DNA of 64,000 bases from positions 347,437-411,436 of the forward strand of contig JAJVDF010000346.1 in assembly GCA_022410635.1 (NCBI GenBank), written 5' to 3'. The translations under genes and the position numbers were made by a program. The notes below the pieces were generated by a model. That model saw only the letters and a list, made by a program, of their open reading frames with translations, was not told where the DNA came from and did not search any database. Shown piece by piece: positions 50,345-60,154 of this stretch. Every line of letters begins with the position of its first letter. Positions within the stretch are counted from its first letter, which is position 1. Source of the DNA: Tretioscincus oriximinensis (taxonomy: Eukaryota > Chordata > Lepidosauria > Squamata > Gymnophthalmidae).

Positions 50345-50664
50345 GGAGAATGTTTGTGAAGCCTGCCATAGATTCAGAATAATCATGCCATCAATGATGT
50401 CAATGGATTTATTATTGAGTTTTGTTGCCAGCGACTGGATCAGAACCAGAGCACCGGACTACCTCAGACATTGTCTTTTTATACTGTGGCCCTGGGTCTC
50501 TCAGCCAATGAGTAATCAGTCTGGCTCCTTTTAGTATGGTCTCCAACTTTGGACCAATTGCTACGTATTGCTCCCTATATTAAACATTCTGGGGATGGAC
50601 TCTTTAACAAATAACCATCCAGTTTTAACCCTTTGTTCCCCATGGCGGGGTGCTATCTCTGACA
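50345..50664 (-). mobile_element. LTR, antisense, probable solo LTR
   Basis: On the minus strand: starts tgtcagagatagcacc, TATA-like tataaaaag (complement at 50475-50483), then polyadenylation signal aataaa (complement at 50408-50413). The order fits a U3-R-U5 structure. I could not find a flanking duplication, and the left limit is approximate. Confidence 0.6.
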
Positions 50665-51735
50665 GTGTTTGAAAAAGAAGCAAATATAGTATGATTCAAA
50701 TGGATTGGTTGTGCATTAACGTACTCTCACTTTGGCTCTCAGGCTTCCCAGTTTATCTGNTGCTTTGAATAATGGTGAAGAAATTCATTCAGTCTGTCTA
50801 CAAAGGCAAATTTGCAAAATCTACAACTGTTGATGGAATCCTAGTACTTTCTCAGATATATTTACGCATAAGCAATCTGTTTGTTCCTTTTGGTAGTTAA
50901 ATTCTGGCCTGTACCCAAAGGTCCTAAATTGGCTCATAATGGAGAAATATAATTAAAGTTCACTATGAAATACGATCCCCCTCTCCTCCTTAGCTAATCA
51001 TCGATATTAAAGAAGCAAGCATACCAAGCCCGTCGTATTAGGTAATATTCTTTGCAAAATGTGTGTGGTTGGCAAAACATATATGTTGGAAATCCCACAG
51101 ATTTCCAAGACTTTAATGTCTTATAGGCACAGTGTGTATGTTGAGGCTTCGACTAGAGGTTTAAAAAACAAAATCAGTCATACAGAAGCAGTCATTGTCT
51201 TTTGTGAGACTCCAAGGGCCACATAGATCAGTAAAAAGTATATGCGTGGTTTTAAGAAAAGGAGACATGGGGCAACCAGAGAGAAATCCCCACTGTAGGA
51301 GGAATATTAAAAATCAGTGCATTTTCTAATCCATTTCCCTTGATGGTAGAACATCACCCTGAGCTAATTGACCCCGTGCACAAGACTTGCTGCTTGCTGT
51401 GTTCTGCTAGCAGGGGTTCTTGTTTCATTAGCAGGCATCAGAATGCCTTTGATTTCTTTTTCCCTTGAGCTGTGGTTATGCCCCCAGAACTGACCCATTC
51501 AAATGATAATTGCGGTTATTAGAACTATAAACTAGGTATCCATTAAAAATCAAGAGGAAGTGGTACTGTAGAAACAGGACGGCTGACCTTCATTCTTGCA
51601 GTAGTTCCATCCTTCTTTCTGGTAGGGACCATACTGCATCATGCTCCATGCAGTCTTCCAAGAGCAAAGGCATCAATCTTATTGAGAACACAGACTGTCA
51701 CAGATCCTTGGTAATGTATAAAGTTTGGTTTGCAT
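50665..51735. other. Low-copy block, possible conserved non-coding DNA
   Basis: 50930-51060 and 51310-51560 are repeat-free with motifs such as taatcatcgatattaaagaa and aatgataattgcggttatta. No exon supported. Confidence 0.3.
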
Positions 51736-52242
51736 ATGAACAATTCACCTTCATGAATGAGATACATACATGAGAATTCATTTGAACAATTCACTTTCAT
51801 GATTTCATGCATGAGAGTCCATTTGAACAATTCATGTTCATCCATGTTTCATGCATGAGAATCTGTATGAACAATTCATGTTCATCCATATTTCATGCAT
51901 GAGAACATTTGAACAATTCATGTTCATCCATGTTTTATGCATGAAAATCCCTTTGAATAATTCACGTTCATGCGTGTTTTATACATGAAAATTCATTTGA
52001 ACAATTCACTTTCATGAGTGTTTCATGCATGAGAGTCCATTTGAACAATTCATGTTCATGCATGTTTCATGCATGAGAATCTGTTTGAACAATTCATGTT
52101 CATCCATGTTTCATGCATGAAAATCCCTTTGAATAATTCATGTTCATGCGTGTTTCATGCAAGAGAGTCCATCTGAACAATTCACGTTCATCCATGTTTC
52201 ATGCATGAAAATTCATTTGAACAATTCACTTTCCTGAATGGG
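51736..52242. repeat. 44-bp minisatellite with higher-order order
   Basis: Twelve units marked by gaacaattca/gaataattca at 51738, 51784, 51825, 51869, 51911, 51955, 51999, 52043, 52087, 52131, 52175 and 52219, spacing 44 bp with few exceptions. Most units carry the palindrome ttcatgcatgaa or a variant. Unit types (attcat, agtcc, atctg, atccc leaders) recur in the same order across two blocks. Confidence 0.95.
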
Positions 52243-52370
52243 TCCTCATCTGGCTCAGTGGCAGGCACGACACTTGTTTCCTTCTCCCTGAGACTGAAGT
52301 GTACAGACTTGTCTCTTCAGGCTAAATAACATTGCCCTGTTTTCCCAGAGTATGTTCAGCTTCAAGAGTC
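52243..52370. repeat. Dispersed repeat S
   Basis: 'acttgtttccttctccctga', 'gacttgtctcttcaggctaa', 'agagtatgttcagcttcaag'. Matches 43835-43975 and directly adjoins the minisatellite. Confidence 0.6.
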
Positions 52371-53738
52371 ACAAATTTCTTGAAAACAGTTGAAAACGGA
52401 AACACTACGACCAAAACCAGCCCTAGCTAGAAGCACAAAACCCTGGGGTCCTGTGAAAGGTGTCTTGATTGTGAATTAGAGGGCTGCCTGGTGTAACATC
52501 CACATTTCTCAAAACCTCTCTCAGGTTTCTGAGGATAATAAATATGTGAAGAAGACAAATGCTTTTTCCTCTGGAAGAAAGAAGATGGATAAGGACTTTT
52601 GCCAGGCTCTATCTTTCCTCCATTTACTGAGAACCTCTTCATTCATCACTTTAACCATTCAATCATAAAATTTNTTTAGGCTTTCTTTTGGAGGAGAAAT
52701 TAATATCAAAGTTTGGAAGATATTCAAAGACTTTTGGAGAAATACCGAACTGTTTTACCAGTGATAAATTACATGGCGCTCCCATCTCTCCCCATCCCCC
52801 GCCAGAGGCCCACGGGCTTTTTAAACTGCTTACATAACTTCTAGCTCAATGGATCTAGCAGTGACAGATGGATCAGCCTAGCCTTGGGTGCCATAGGGGC
52901 TCTTTATTTTTTTATTTAAGTTGGGAAAAAATCCTATCTGTTCATGGTGAACAATTTAACAATACAGCAAGTGGCACAGAAAGGCTATGGCAGTTACCAG
53001 ACACCACTATGGTGTCCCAGAAATTCTGGGTAGTTGTGGGAACCTGGGTGGTGCTTGTTCTGACTCTGCTACCACTGCTGCTGCTGTTGCCACTGCTGCC
53101 ACCACTGCTACTGTTGCAGTCCCACCTGCCACCAGACTGGCAAGTGCTGGGTCTGAGAGAGGAAGAGAAGACAGGACAAGGGGAGCTTTAAAGAAAACCT
53201 CAAGAACCTGTTGGAAGGAGAGGCATAGCTTAGGTGGGGTGTGTGGCTCCAGGGGTCCTCCATTAAAATGTGGCAGCCCTCCCCAAGACTGACTGTGATA
53301 GTTTGAGCAGTAATAAACATCATGAGAGGTTGGAGATGAAAGAGGGCAGTCAAATTAACCCTTTTTCCAGCTGTTGCCCAGTGGATACAGGATACTTTCC
53401 CCATTCTTTTCTGTTTCATTACCTAAGATCCCTTGTTTACCTTTTGAATTTTAATTGCTCTAGTAGTCTCTATATTGGGTGGAGTGACACAGCGTCCAGA
53501 CATGGGGTGAACAAACTAGTACACATTCTTCAGCAATTGAATTCTAGTTTATTTACATTTCAATTTTTTTTCAAATTAAGTAACAGGGTCTCCTATCCAT
53601 GTCCACCACAGTTCTGTTTTTTTTTTAAATTTATATTTATAGCCATTTCCTATCCTTCTTTTCAAATGATTCTACTGATTCCTGTTAGCTACCTTGAGTC
53701 AATAAGAGGCAGACATAATACAAGTATATAAATTTTGT
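52371..53738. other. Low-copy sequence with CTG-rich segment
   Basis: 53056-53125 is an imperfect (ctg)n/(ccactg)n run that gives a Leu-rich frame. The rest is unassigned. Confidence 0.35.
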
Positions 53739-53797
53739 ACTTTCTTTGGTTGATGTGACCCTGAGACCTTTAGGAACAGGGTAGGATAAAAAATGTT
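53739..53797 (+). mobile_element. L2-like LINE tail, decayed
   Basis: 'ggttgatgtgaccctgagac', 'ctttaggaacagggtaggat' is a diverged L2 3' end. Confidence 0.5.
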
Positions 53798-54619
53798 TTT
53801 GCAATACTATTTTAAAAGCAGTGTTTTACATAATAACCAGGTATCTATAAAGGAAAATGAAAGAGTACAGACTCCAAGCTATTGTTTTGCAATTGACCAG
53901 GTAACGTAACTCAAATGTATATTCCAGTTTATAATTTTTCTGGCTCTGTTTTGTTACAAGGGTCAACACTTTAGTATCCAGGATCCCAATTGTTTTCTCA
54001 TGCTCCAAAATAAGCTAGCAGGAGATGCACTCTAGTTGAATGTTTCAATATTTCTGTACTTTGAATTCCGCAACTTTTCATTGCCGTTCCTATACTCCAG
54101 GTCCGATGAAGCTTTTATAGTTTGCAAATATTCTGAATTGTCAGTCATATCCAGTTTAAATATTGCTTATTATTTCCTTCCACCTCTCCATGTAGTTATT
54201 CTCAAATAGCATCATGTCCTTGATTTCTTCTTTTCAATCAAGCAAGGAGGATGATAAGAAGGAGACAAATGACCATGTAGAGGTTATTGTGACCATAAAC
54301 AATTCTCTTTTCTATTCCACACCAAGGCAAACTAAATGAGCTGGCTAGCTTCCTTGATAGGTGAAGGGTTAACCTCTACGTGCACCATCTAAACCAGTTC
54401 AGAAGCCTAACATGAGTTAAGTCATATTTGTTTTCTCACAGATATTGATTACTGCCAACTGTCTTTTGCACAACATAGTACTTCTGTTCTTGAAATAACC
54501 ACATTATGCAAATCAAGNTAGCAGAACTGACAGTGATGGACAGTTCCTCTAATTGCCAGATTTGCATGGCTAGCAATGATTTGCAAAAAAATATTTGTGC
54601 ATTGGACAGATCCATCCTA
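53798..54619. other. Low-copy sequence, nothing recognised
   Basis: About 820 bp without repeats or coding support. Confidence 0.35.
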
Positions 54620-54812
54620 AGAACACTGGGATATAAGTGGAGGCCTTCTGAATGGGACCACAGCCCATCTAGGCCAGCATCCTGTCCCCCACCATGGCTT
54701 ATTCATTGCCTCTGGCCATCTCACGCAGAAGGAAAAACCCACTTATTGCTCCCTCCCGGAAGAAGGAACAAGGAATCCATCCTACTAGTTATTTGCTTGG
54801 CTTCCATTTATT
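54620..54812 (-). mobile_element. CR1 LINE 3' fragment
   Basis: Antisense: 'ccttctgaatgggaccacag', 'cccatctaggccagcatcct', 'ttgctccctcccggaagaag', 'ttgcttggcttcca'. Tail lost. Confidence 0.75.
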
Positions 54813-55044
54813 TTTTTGTGTCATTGATAAATATGAATAGGCAAGGAAGCTGAATTTTCACAACTGTATACCCAAATTGCTGCAAAACCAACCCATACTT
54901 TATGAGCAACTACTTCATCAATGGAATGTGAATAGGCGTTTTTTGGCTTAGTTTATTCTGACGCATTTTTTAAAAATGCCTTTAGTTTATCAGTTAAAAG
55001 AAAACAATTGAAAATAGTAACAGTGTCTTCAAAGAGAGGGGAAT

Positions 55045-55350
55045 TTTGGCTCAGCCGAATCTTCAAAAAGTGTCTGAATGAGGTTGGTGTTTGAGGCCCA
55101 TATGTCTGCAATGGAGAGGAGTGAGCGCCCCCTACTGGTTTTAGCTTCAACCAATTTAGCTGCTGAAAAGTAAGATGGGGAAGATAGAATGTAAACATTC
55201 TGGCAAAAAGGGCTTGTAAGACACTTTGAGTCCCTTTGGGTGAGAATAGTTCCTCCTCCTCCTCCTCCTCCTCCTCCTCCTTCTCCTCCTTCTCCTCCTT
55301 CTCCTTTTTCTCCTTTTTCTCCTTCTTCTCCTTCTTCTCCTCCTCCTTCA
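55045..55350 (+). mobile_element. SINE-A, diverged copy
   Basis: Head 'tggctcagccgaatcttcaa' with 'ttggtgtttgaggcccatat', 'gagcgccccctactggtttt', tail 'gtaagacactttgagtccct', and a (tcc)n/(ttctcc)n tract to 55350. Confidence 0.85.
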
Positions 55351-55958
55351 GGAAAGCCTCCTCAGAAGATCATAGGGTATAGGCAGGTAGTATGTGGGTA
55401 GTAGTGTTCCTTCAAATATTTGGAAGCCCTGAGTTGAAATGTTTCTGACAAACGAAAATGATCAATCTAACCTATACTAAATGTTGAATTATGATTTGTT
55501 TAATTCCTTTTCTGAAGTCTCATTTCATTTAAGAAAACAATAAAAGCACAAATGTTATTTGCATTCATTTAGACAATTACTACAGTTTTATCACCTTGTG
55601 AAATAATTACGCACCCTGCATCTATTAGTCAGATATGAAATAATTGCTTTTGCTAGCTTTAGTACAATTTAGCATCTCTATTTGTACTGATTTTTGGAGG
55701 GTGTTTTTTTCCCCCTGCTCATATATATCCCTGACCTATGTCCCTCACACTTAAAAAGCAATTCTCCAAATGGAACAGCTACGGTTAGAAAACGGCAGCA
55801 ACCTGCTAACAGCTTTATCTGAAAACACATGATGGAAGCAAAAGGGGGGTCAGCTGTGTGGACCTCGAATTCCTGGAGAAGATGCCATTAAAACGAAGCT
55901 GTAAATATTAAGTGAAATTAACTTCTCTTTCATTGGTGCTCAGTTTTTTATGTTCTCN
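55351..55958. other. Low-copy block, possible conserved non-coding DNA
   Basis: 55480-55935 is repeat-free: 'atgttatttgcattcattta', 'gaaataattacgcaccctgc', 'ctgtaaatattaagtgaaat'. One of the best candidates in the window for conserved regulatory sequence. Confidence 0.35.
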
Positions 55959-56125
55959 CATTACAGGCAGTGTTTCTGAAATACCATTTGCAGGGAGTCG
56001 AAAAAAGGTGAAGATTTTGCCTTCTTCTGCTTCAGAAGGAGTGGGCCTCTGTGTGAGACAGAAGGCTGGACTAGATGGGCTCCGGCCCCATTCAGCGAGC
56101 AGCATTTATGTTATTATGTTGACTG
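55959..56125 (+). mobile_element. CR1 LINE 3' end with tail
   Basis: 'gtgtttctgaaataccattt', 'gtgagacagaaggctggact', 'gggctccggccccattcagc', tail 'ttatgttattatgtt'. 5'-truncated. Confidence 0.85.
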
Positions 56126-56186
56126 ATACACCAGTTGTCATGGATATATGACATGTATATAAGATTGTGTATTGTTTCGCCTCTGG

Positions 56187-56378
56187 TAGGCTGACCAGAT
56201 GACCCCTTTGAGGAGGGGAGGGTTGAAAACCCATTTTTGGGGTGCCTCCCAGTTTTTTCTGAGGAAATCTTTTTCAAAAAANNTTTTTTTTAATTTTTTT
56301 TCCTCAGAAAAAAACTGGAGGCGCCCCCAAAACGGGCTTTCAACCCTCCGCCCCAAAAGGGATCATTTGGTCAGCCTA
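56187..56378. mobile_element. Palindromic MITE (TAGGCTGACC family), 192 bp
   Basis: Perfect 8-bp flanking duplication gcctctgg (56179-56186 and 56379-56386). Left end taggctgaccagatgac, complement of right end taggctgaccaaatgatc. Arms pair almost throughout. The 8-bp duplication places it with hAT-type elements. Confidence 0.9.
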
Positions 56379-56428
56379 GCCTCTGGGACAATTGAAATTT
56401 ATTGTACGTTTTGAAGGGAAACCTCTTA

Positions 56429-56505
56429 GAAGAAGAAGAAGAAGAACTTGGTTCTTATACCCCGCTTTTCTCACCTTTCAAAGGGACTCAAAGCGGTTTA
56501 AAAGA
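56429..56505 (-). mobile_element. SINE tail insertion with 21-bp target duplication
   Basis: 77 bp: (gaa)n then 'cttggttcttataccccgct' and 'ctcacctttcaaagggactc', an extremely 5'-truncated antisense SINE. It is flanked by 21-bp repeats at 56408-56428 and 56506-56526 that differ at one base. The (GAA) end lies next to the left duplication, as expected for the 3' end of an antisense copy. Confidence 0.92.
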
Positions 56506-56718
56506 GTTTTGGAGGGAAACCTCTTATGTTTAAATATGACCAATCTCTGAACAGCATTTTGAGCAGGAAAATGGGAATGCAGTGATNGGCCAGAAGACTG
56601 TATAAATACAGCAGTCACTGCAGACCTAACTCAGTCTCTCAAGACTGCAATAAATCACTTTCAGAGCTAGAAATCACTTGTCTGAGTGTTCATTCGCCAT
56701 CGAGAGTCTGACACCAGG

Positions 56719-56835
56719 TATCCACAATCTTTGCTAGACTCCATTGCATCCAAAGAAGTAGACTTGTCTACAAAAACTCATTCTTCCTTCCATTTTCTAG
56801 TTATTCTCTAAGATGCTACAAGACACACCAGCCAG
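56719..56835 (+). mobile_element. Penelope-like repeat P, diverged
   Basis: 'aaagaagtagacttgtctac', 'ttctctaagatgctacaaga' recall the P tail. Starts right after the LTR. Confidence 0.35.
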
Positions 56836-57379
56836 ACACCCAAATATGGAACATTCTAACTAAACTCCTTGTCATTCTCAAGGACTGAAAAACACCTTTT
56901 TCTGGAATTTTAGTAGCCCCACCATTACTCTCATTTGGTCATGCCAATGCTGCTGTGCTATTATCCCTCTGGTCCTTTCATGTGCACTTTTATTTACTTA
57001 TCCCAGTTATGCTTCGCTTCATCAGGCACAGTTTGCCTTGCTCAGCTTTAAGGGGTATCTTGTCCCTAGAAAGAACTTAAACCGCTGCAACATCAAAAAA
57101 TCCAAGACAATTCACTCGGATGCTTCACACTACCTAGGTAACATGATTATTTCTGTGTCTTCTGACTGATAATGGCATTATGCAAAAAAAGAAAAAAGAA
57201 AAAAAAGGCTTTGACCCAATAATGTTTTTACCTTTGTTGAAGCACATGCTGCCATTTTCAACCTCCCGCAAAGCCGAAAGCATTTAAACACAAAGGACCG
57301 ATAGGATAAAAGGGAGGAAAAACGACCCTCATCCAAAATGGAAGGTAAGCCAAATTGTTTGATCTAAGGTCACGGAGAG
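56836..57379. other. Low-copy sequence
   Basis: Unassigned. 57110-57180 and 57230-57300 may be conserved non-coding DNA. Confidence 0.25.
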
Positions 57380-57545
57380 CTGAACATAAAGGGAGCCCTG
57401 TTGAGTGGGGCTACAGCCCTTCTAGTCCCGCATTCTGCCTCCCTCAGTGGTCCCTGTACATCTCAAACAGAAGGAGGAGGCAACACCTTATCCTCTTCCT
57501 TCCTTCCTTCTTCTCTCCCTCCCTTCCTCCCTCATGCCCTCCCTC
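57380..57545 (-). mobile_element. CR1 LINE fragment and CT-rich run
   Basis: 57380-57485 is antisense CR1 ('ccctgttgagtggggctaca', 'catctcaaacagaaggagga'). A (ttcc)n run follows to 57545. Confidence 0.7.
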
Positions 57546-57559
57546 AATTTATTCCAGTA

Positions 57560-57972
57560 TTTACTGCTTTTAATTAATCTCATTCAAACCTTTACGGAAC
57601 ATTCCATGTTTTGTGATTCTGTCAGCTTGTTGACAAGTGAGATTTCCCAATCATGGGGCACACTCTCCCATCAGCCACTTTGTTTGCTGGTTGTCAAGGG
57701 GAAATCCATTAGTCCCGCCTCCCAAACACTATTGGATAGTTTGCTGTCAATTACAGATTCCTTCGTCTTCCACCCTTGCAGTTTCTCGCCCAAACGATCA
57801 ACATCTCACAACCCTTCTGCAATAATCCTCTGAAGCATTTTCACAGCTGTTTTCCCCATTAAATCCAGATAATCAGGTCGAAATCTGTCAATTTATATAA
57901 CAACTTGATATGGCAAATACAACATGAATTCAAATTGCAAGTGGGTTATTGACCTTGTGTGGAGGCAGCCTG
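57560..57972 (+). mobile_element. Element M, copy 6
   Basis: 'caaacctttacggaacattc', 'tcatggggcacactctccca', 'gccactttgtttgctggttg', 'caaattgcaagtgggttatt', right end 'gtgtggaggcagcc'. Left end missing. Confidence 0.65.
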
Positions 57973-58309
57973 AAAGTGCAGTTCTGATACTTTTAATCCA
58001 TTTTCAATCCTAAAAAATGGCCTAAACCTAAAAACAAAGGTTTTTTCTTGATTTTTTCTTGATTTAAAATTATGTCAGATCAGCATGTAGAAGGACATGT
58101 TCTCTAAGTAGGTTCCTTTTCCAGGAAGGGAAAGGAAGGGAATTAACTACGGTAAGATAAATGATAATTATTATAATAAATTTCTAACAAGAATAAGAAT
58201 TTCTACCAAGCTTCAAAATCCAGAACTTCTTCCCTCCCCCAAGAAATATTAATATGAGCTCAAGGGGCCCCAGTGAAAATGGAATATTGATCATTAGGGA
58301 CGAGGGGAA
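57973..58309. other. Low-copy sequence, nothing recognised
   Basis: About 340 bp, AT-rich, no repeat or coding support. Confidence 0.35.
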
Positions 58310-58510
58310 GGCAGATAACAGCTTTGGCTTTCATGAAGTTATCTAATCCTGTCTTAAAGATATCCAGATACTCTTTTGGAAGTAAATTCCACAAACTGAT
58401 GACCATCTGAGTGAAAAAAAAAAGACTTTCCCTTGTCCATCCTAACTCTTCTGCCATCAGCTTCATAATGTGCCTTCAGGTTCTAGTGTTGTGTGTAGGA
58501 AAAATAGATT
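58310..58510 (-). mobile_element. CR1 LINE fragment
   Basis: Antisense: 'ttatctaatcctgtcttaaa', 'gaagtaaattccacaaactg', 'tgtccatcctaactcttctg', 'ttctagtgttgtgtgtagga'. Confidence 0.8.
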
Positions 58511-59390
58511 GTGTCTACTGGTAGATCACAGCCTAAACACGAGTCAATTATTCCTCTCTACAATACTTTGGTACGACCGCACTCGGAATCCTGTGTCCAG
58601 TTCTGGGCACCCCAACTCAAAAAGGACGTTGATAAACTAGAGCAAGTTTAAAAGAGAATTACAAGGATGGTGTGTGGACTGAAAACCATGAAGTTCTATG
58701 AGGAACTGTTAAAGGATCTAGGGATGTTTTGTCTGCAAAAGAAAAGACTGAGATGAGACTTGATAGCTGCCTACAAATATCTGAAGAGCTGACATAGAGC
58801 AGAGGGATCAGCATTGTTCTCAGTGTCATATAGATGGACTAGAAACACTGGGATGAAACTGCAAGAGAGTAGATTTAGATTAGATATCAGAAAAAACTTT
58901 CTAACCGTCAGGGTGACAAACCAGTGGATAAACCAAGTTGCCACAGGAGGTGGTGAGTTCGCCTTCGCTGGGAGTCTTCATAAGAACATAAGAACATAAG
59001 AAGAGCCATACTGGATCAGGCCACAGCCCATCGAGTCCAGCATTCTGTGTCACACAAAGGCCCACCAGATGCACCTGGGCAGTCCGAACAGAGGAAAGCA
59101 AAATACGCTGCTCTTGTTCGTGACTCCCTGCAAATGGTATTTCAGGAGTCTTGCCTGTTGCTCCATCCCGGAGGCTACATCCAGACAACTATCCTAGTAT
59201 CCATTTATACCCTTAGTGTCCATAAACCTGTCTAGTCCTGCCTTGAAACTATCCAAGCTGTTAGCTACCACTACCTCTTCAGGAAGTAAATTCCACAGGT
59301 CGATGACTGGGATGGTTTAATGAATCCTGCATTGAACAGTGGGATGGACCCCATGACCCTGGCGGTCCCCTCCATGATTCTATGATTATA
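58511..59390 (+). mobile_element. CR1 LINE (ATTCTATG type) split by another CR1
   Basis: Sense CR1 from 'acaatactttggtacgaccg' (RT C-terminus, ..[14 protein letters not shown].. region) to 'cgccttcgctgggagtcttc' at 58978. It resumes at 59309 with 'gggatggtttaatgaatcct' and ends in the octamer tail 'atgattctatgatt'. Frames are broken by several stops. Confidence 0.85.
58979..59308 (-). mobile_element. CR1 LINE (TTCTTATG type) nested in CR1
   Basis: Antisense, with 'taagaacataagaacataag' at the left and 'gaagtaaattccacaggtcg' at the right. It cuts the sense CR1 exactly within its 'gtcttca / gggatgg' region. Confidence 0.9.
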
Positions 59391-59545
59391 TTTACCTTAT
59401 CCACCCCATGCATGGTTTTATTCATTTCAGTCAGGTCACTTATTAATACATTCAAGGCTAAACTGCATCGTCCAATGACCCTGGGGGTAACTATTTCCCT
59501 CTTAGCCATCCTAAGTCTCCTGCCCGTCATCTCCATTCTGACAGG
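59391..59545 (-). mobile_element. CR1 LINE fragment
   Basis: Antisense coding-end piece: 'tatccaccccatgcatggtt', 'ccctcttagccatcctaagt', 'ctcctgcccgtcatctccat'. Abuts the tail of the sense CR1. Confidence 0.75.
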
Positions 59546-60154
59546 AGGAGAAAGAACTTAGTTTGGTAAGCAATCACATAGCTAAACCACCCACCGTGCC
59601 AGAATGAAAGTCTGGAAATTCCCTAAAACAAGCCTTAATCCCTGAGTGACGGGGGATTTGGAATTCTTCTCTCCCCTGACAGAAGATTAGAACATCATAC
59701 TTGGGCACCTCTTCAAAGAAACACTTTGACATCTCACTTCTCTCATCTCTCTCACCTGCCTGAGACAAGACTCCACCTGAGTGTTTGTTTTTTGCTTGGT
59801 TTTTTTTGTTGTTGCACGGTTATTATGCAATCTGGGAAAGATCTTTTTCTGTTGTTTGGAAGAAGTCTTTCTTCTTGGAAATAGCACGTACTACAAAAAG
59901 CTTAAGCGATAAGAATCTTCTAGAGGTGCGAGGAGACCATTCCAAAATAATCCACCTGTTTATAATGGAAATGAATCCAGCCTTTTCCATTTATCTATTC
60001 CACCCTGATCCTATCTGTTTCACAATGTGTTTTAATTAAAAGAAATATATTAAAAACAGTCCCAGCACACACCAATTTGAACTACCAATACAAGAACCAA
60101 AAAGGTTGGGTGAAACATTTAGACTGTGTTCCAACATGCAAACTTACTGTACAG
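59546..60154. other. Low-copy sequence, nothing recognised
   Basis: About 600 bp without repeats or coding support. Confidence 0.35.

Larger units (their letters stand above)
56136..56713 (+). mobile_element. LTR with two nested insertions
   Basis: Starts tgtcatgg and ends gtctgaca. Flanked by ccagt (56131-56135) and ccagg (56714-56718), a 4/5 match. TATA box tataaata at 56601-56608 and aataaa at 56649-56654 give LTR order in the sense direction. Without the MITE, the SINE piece and their duplications, the LTR would be about 280 bp. No viral coding sequence adjoins, so it is probably a solo LTR. Confidence 0.75.

Noticed and set aside
51736..52242. CRISPR-like regular spacing
   Set aside because: Units are contiguous 44-bp tandem repeats without unique spacers, in a eukaryotic genome.
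52868..53191. Leu-rich open frame resembling a membrane segment
   Set aside because: The Leu run comes from an imperfect CTG-rich repeat at 53056-53125.
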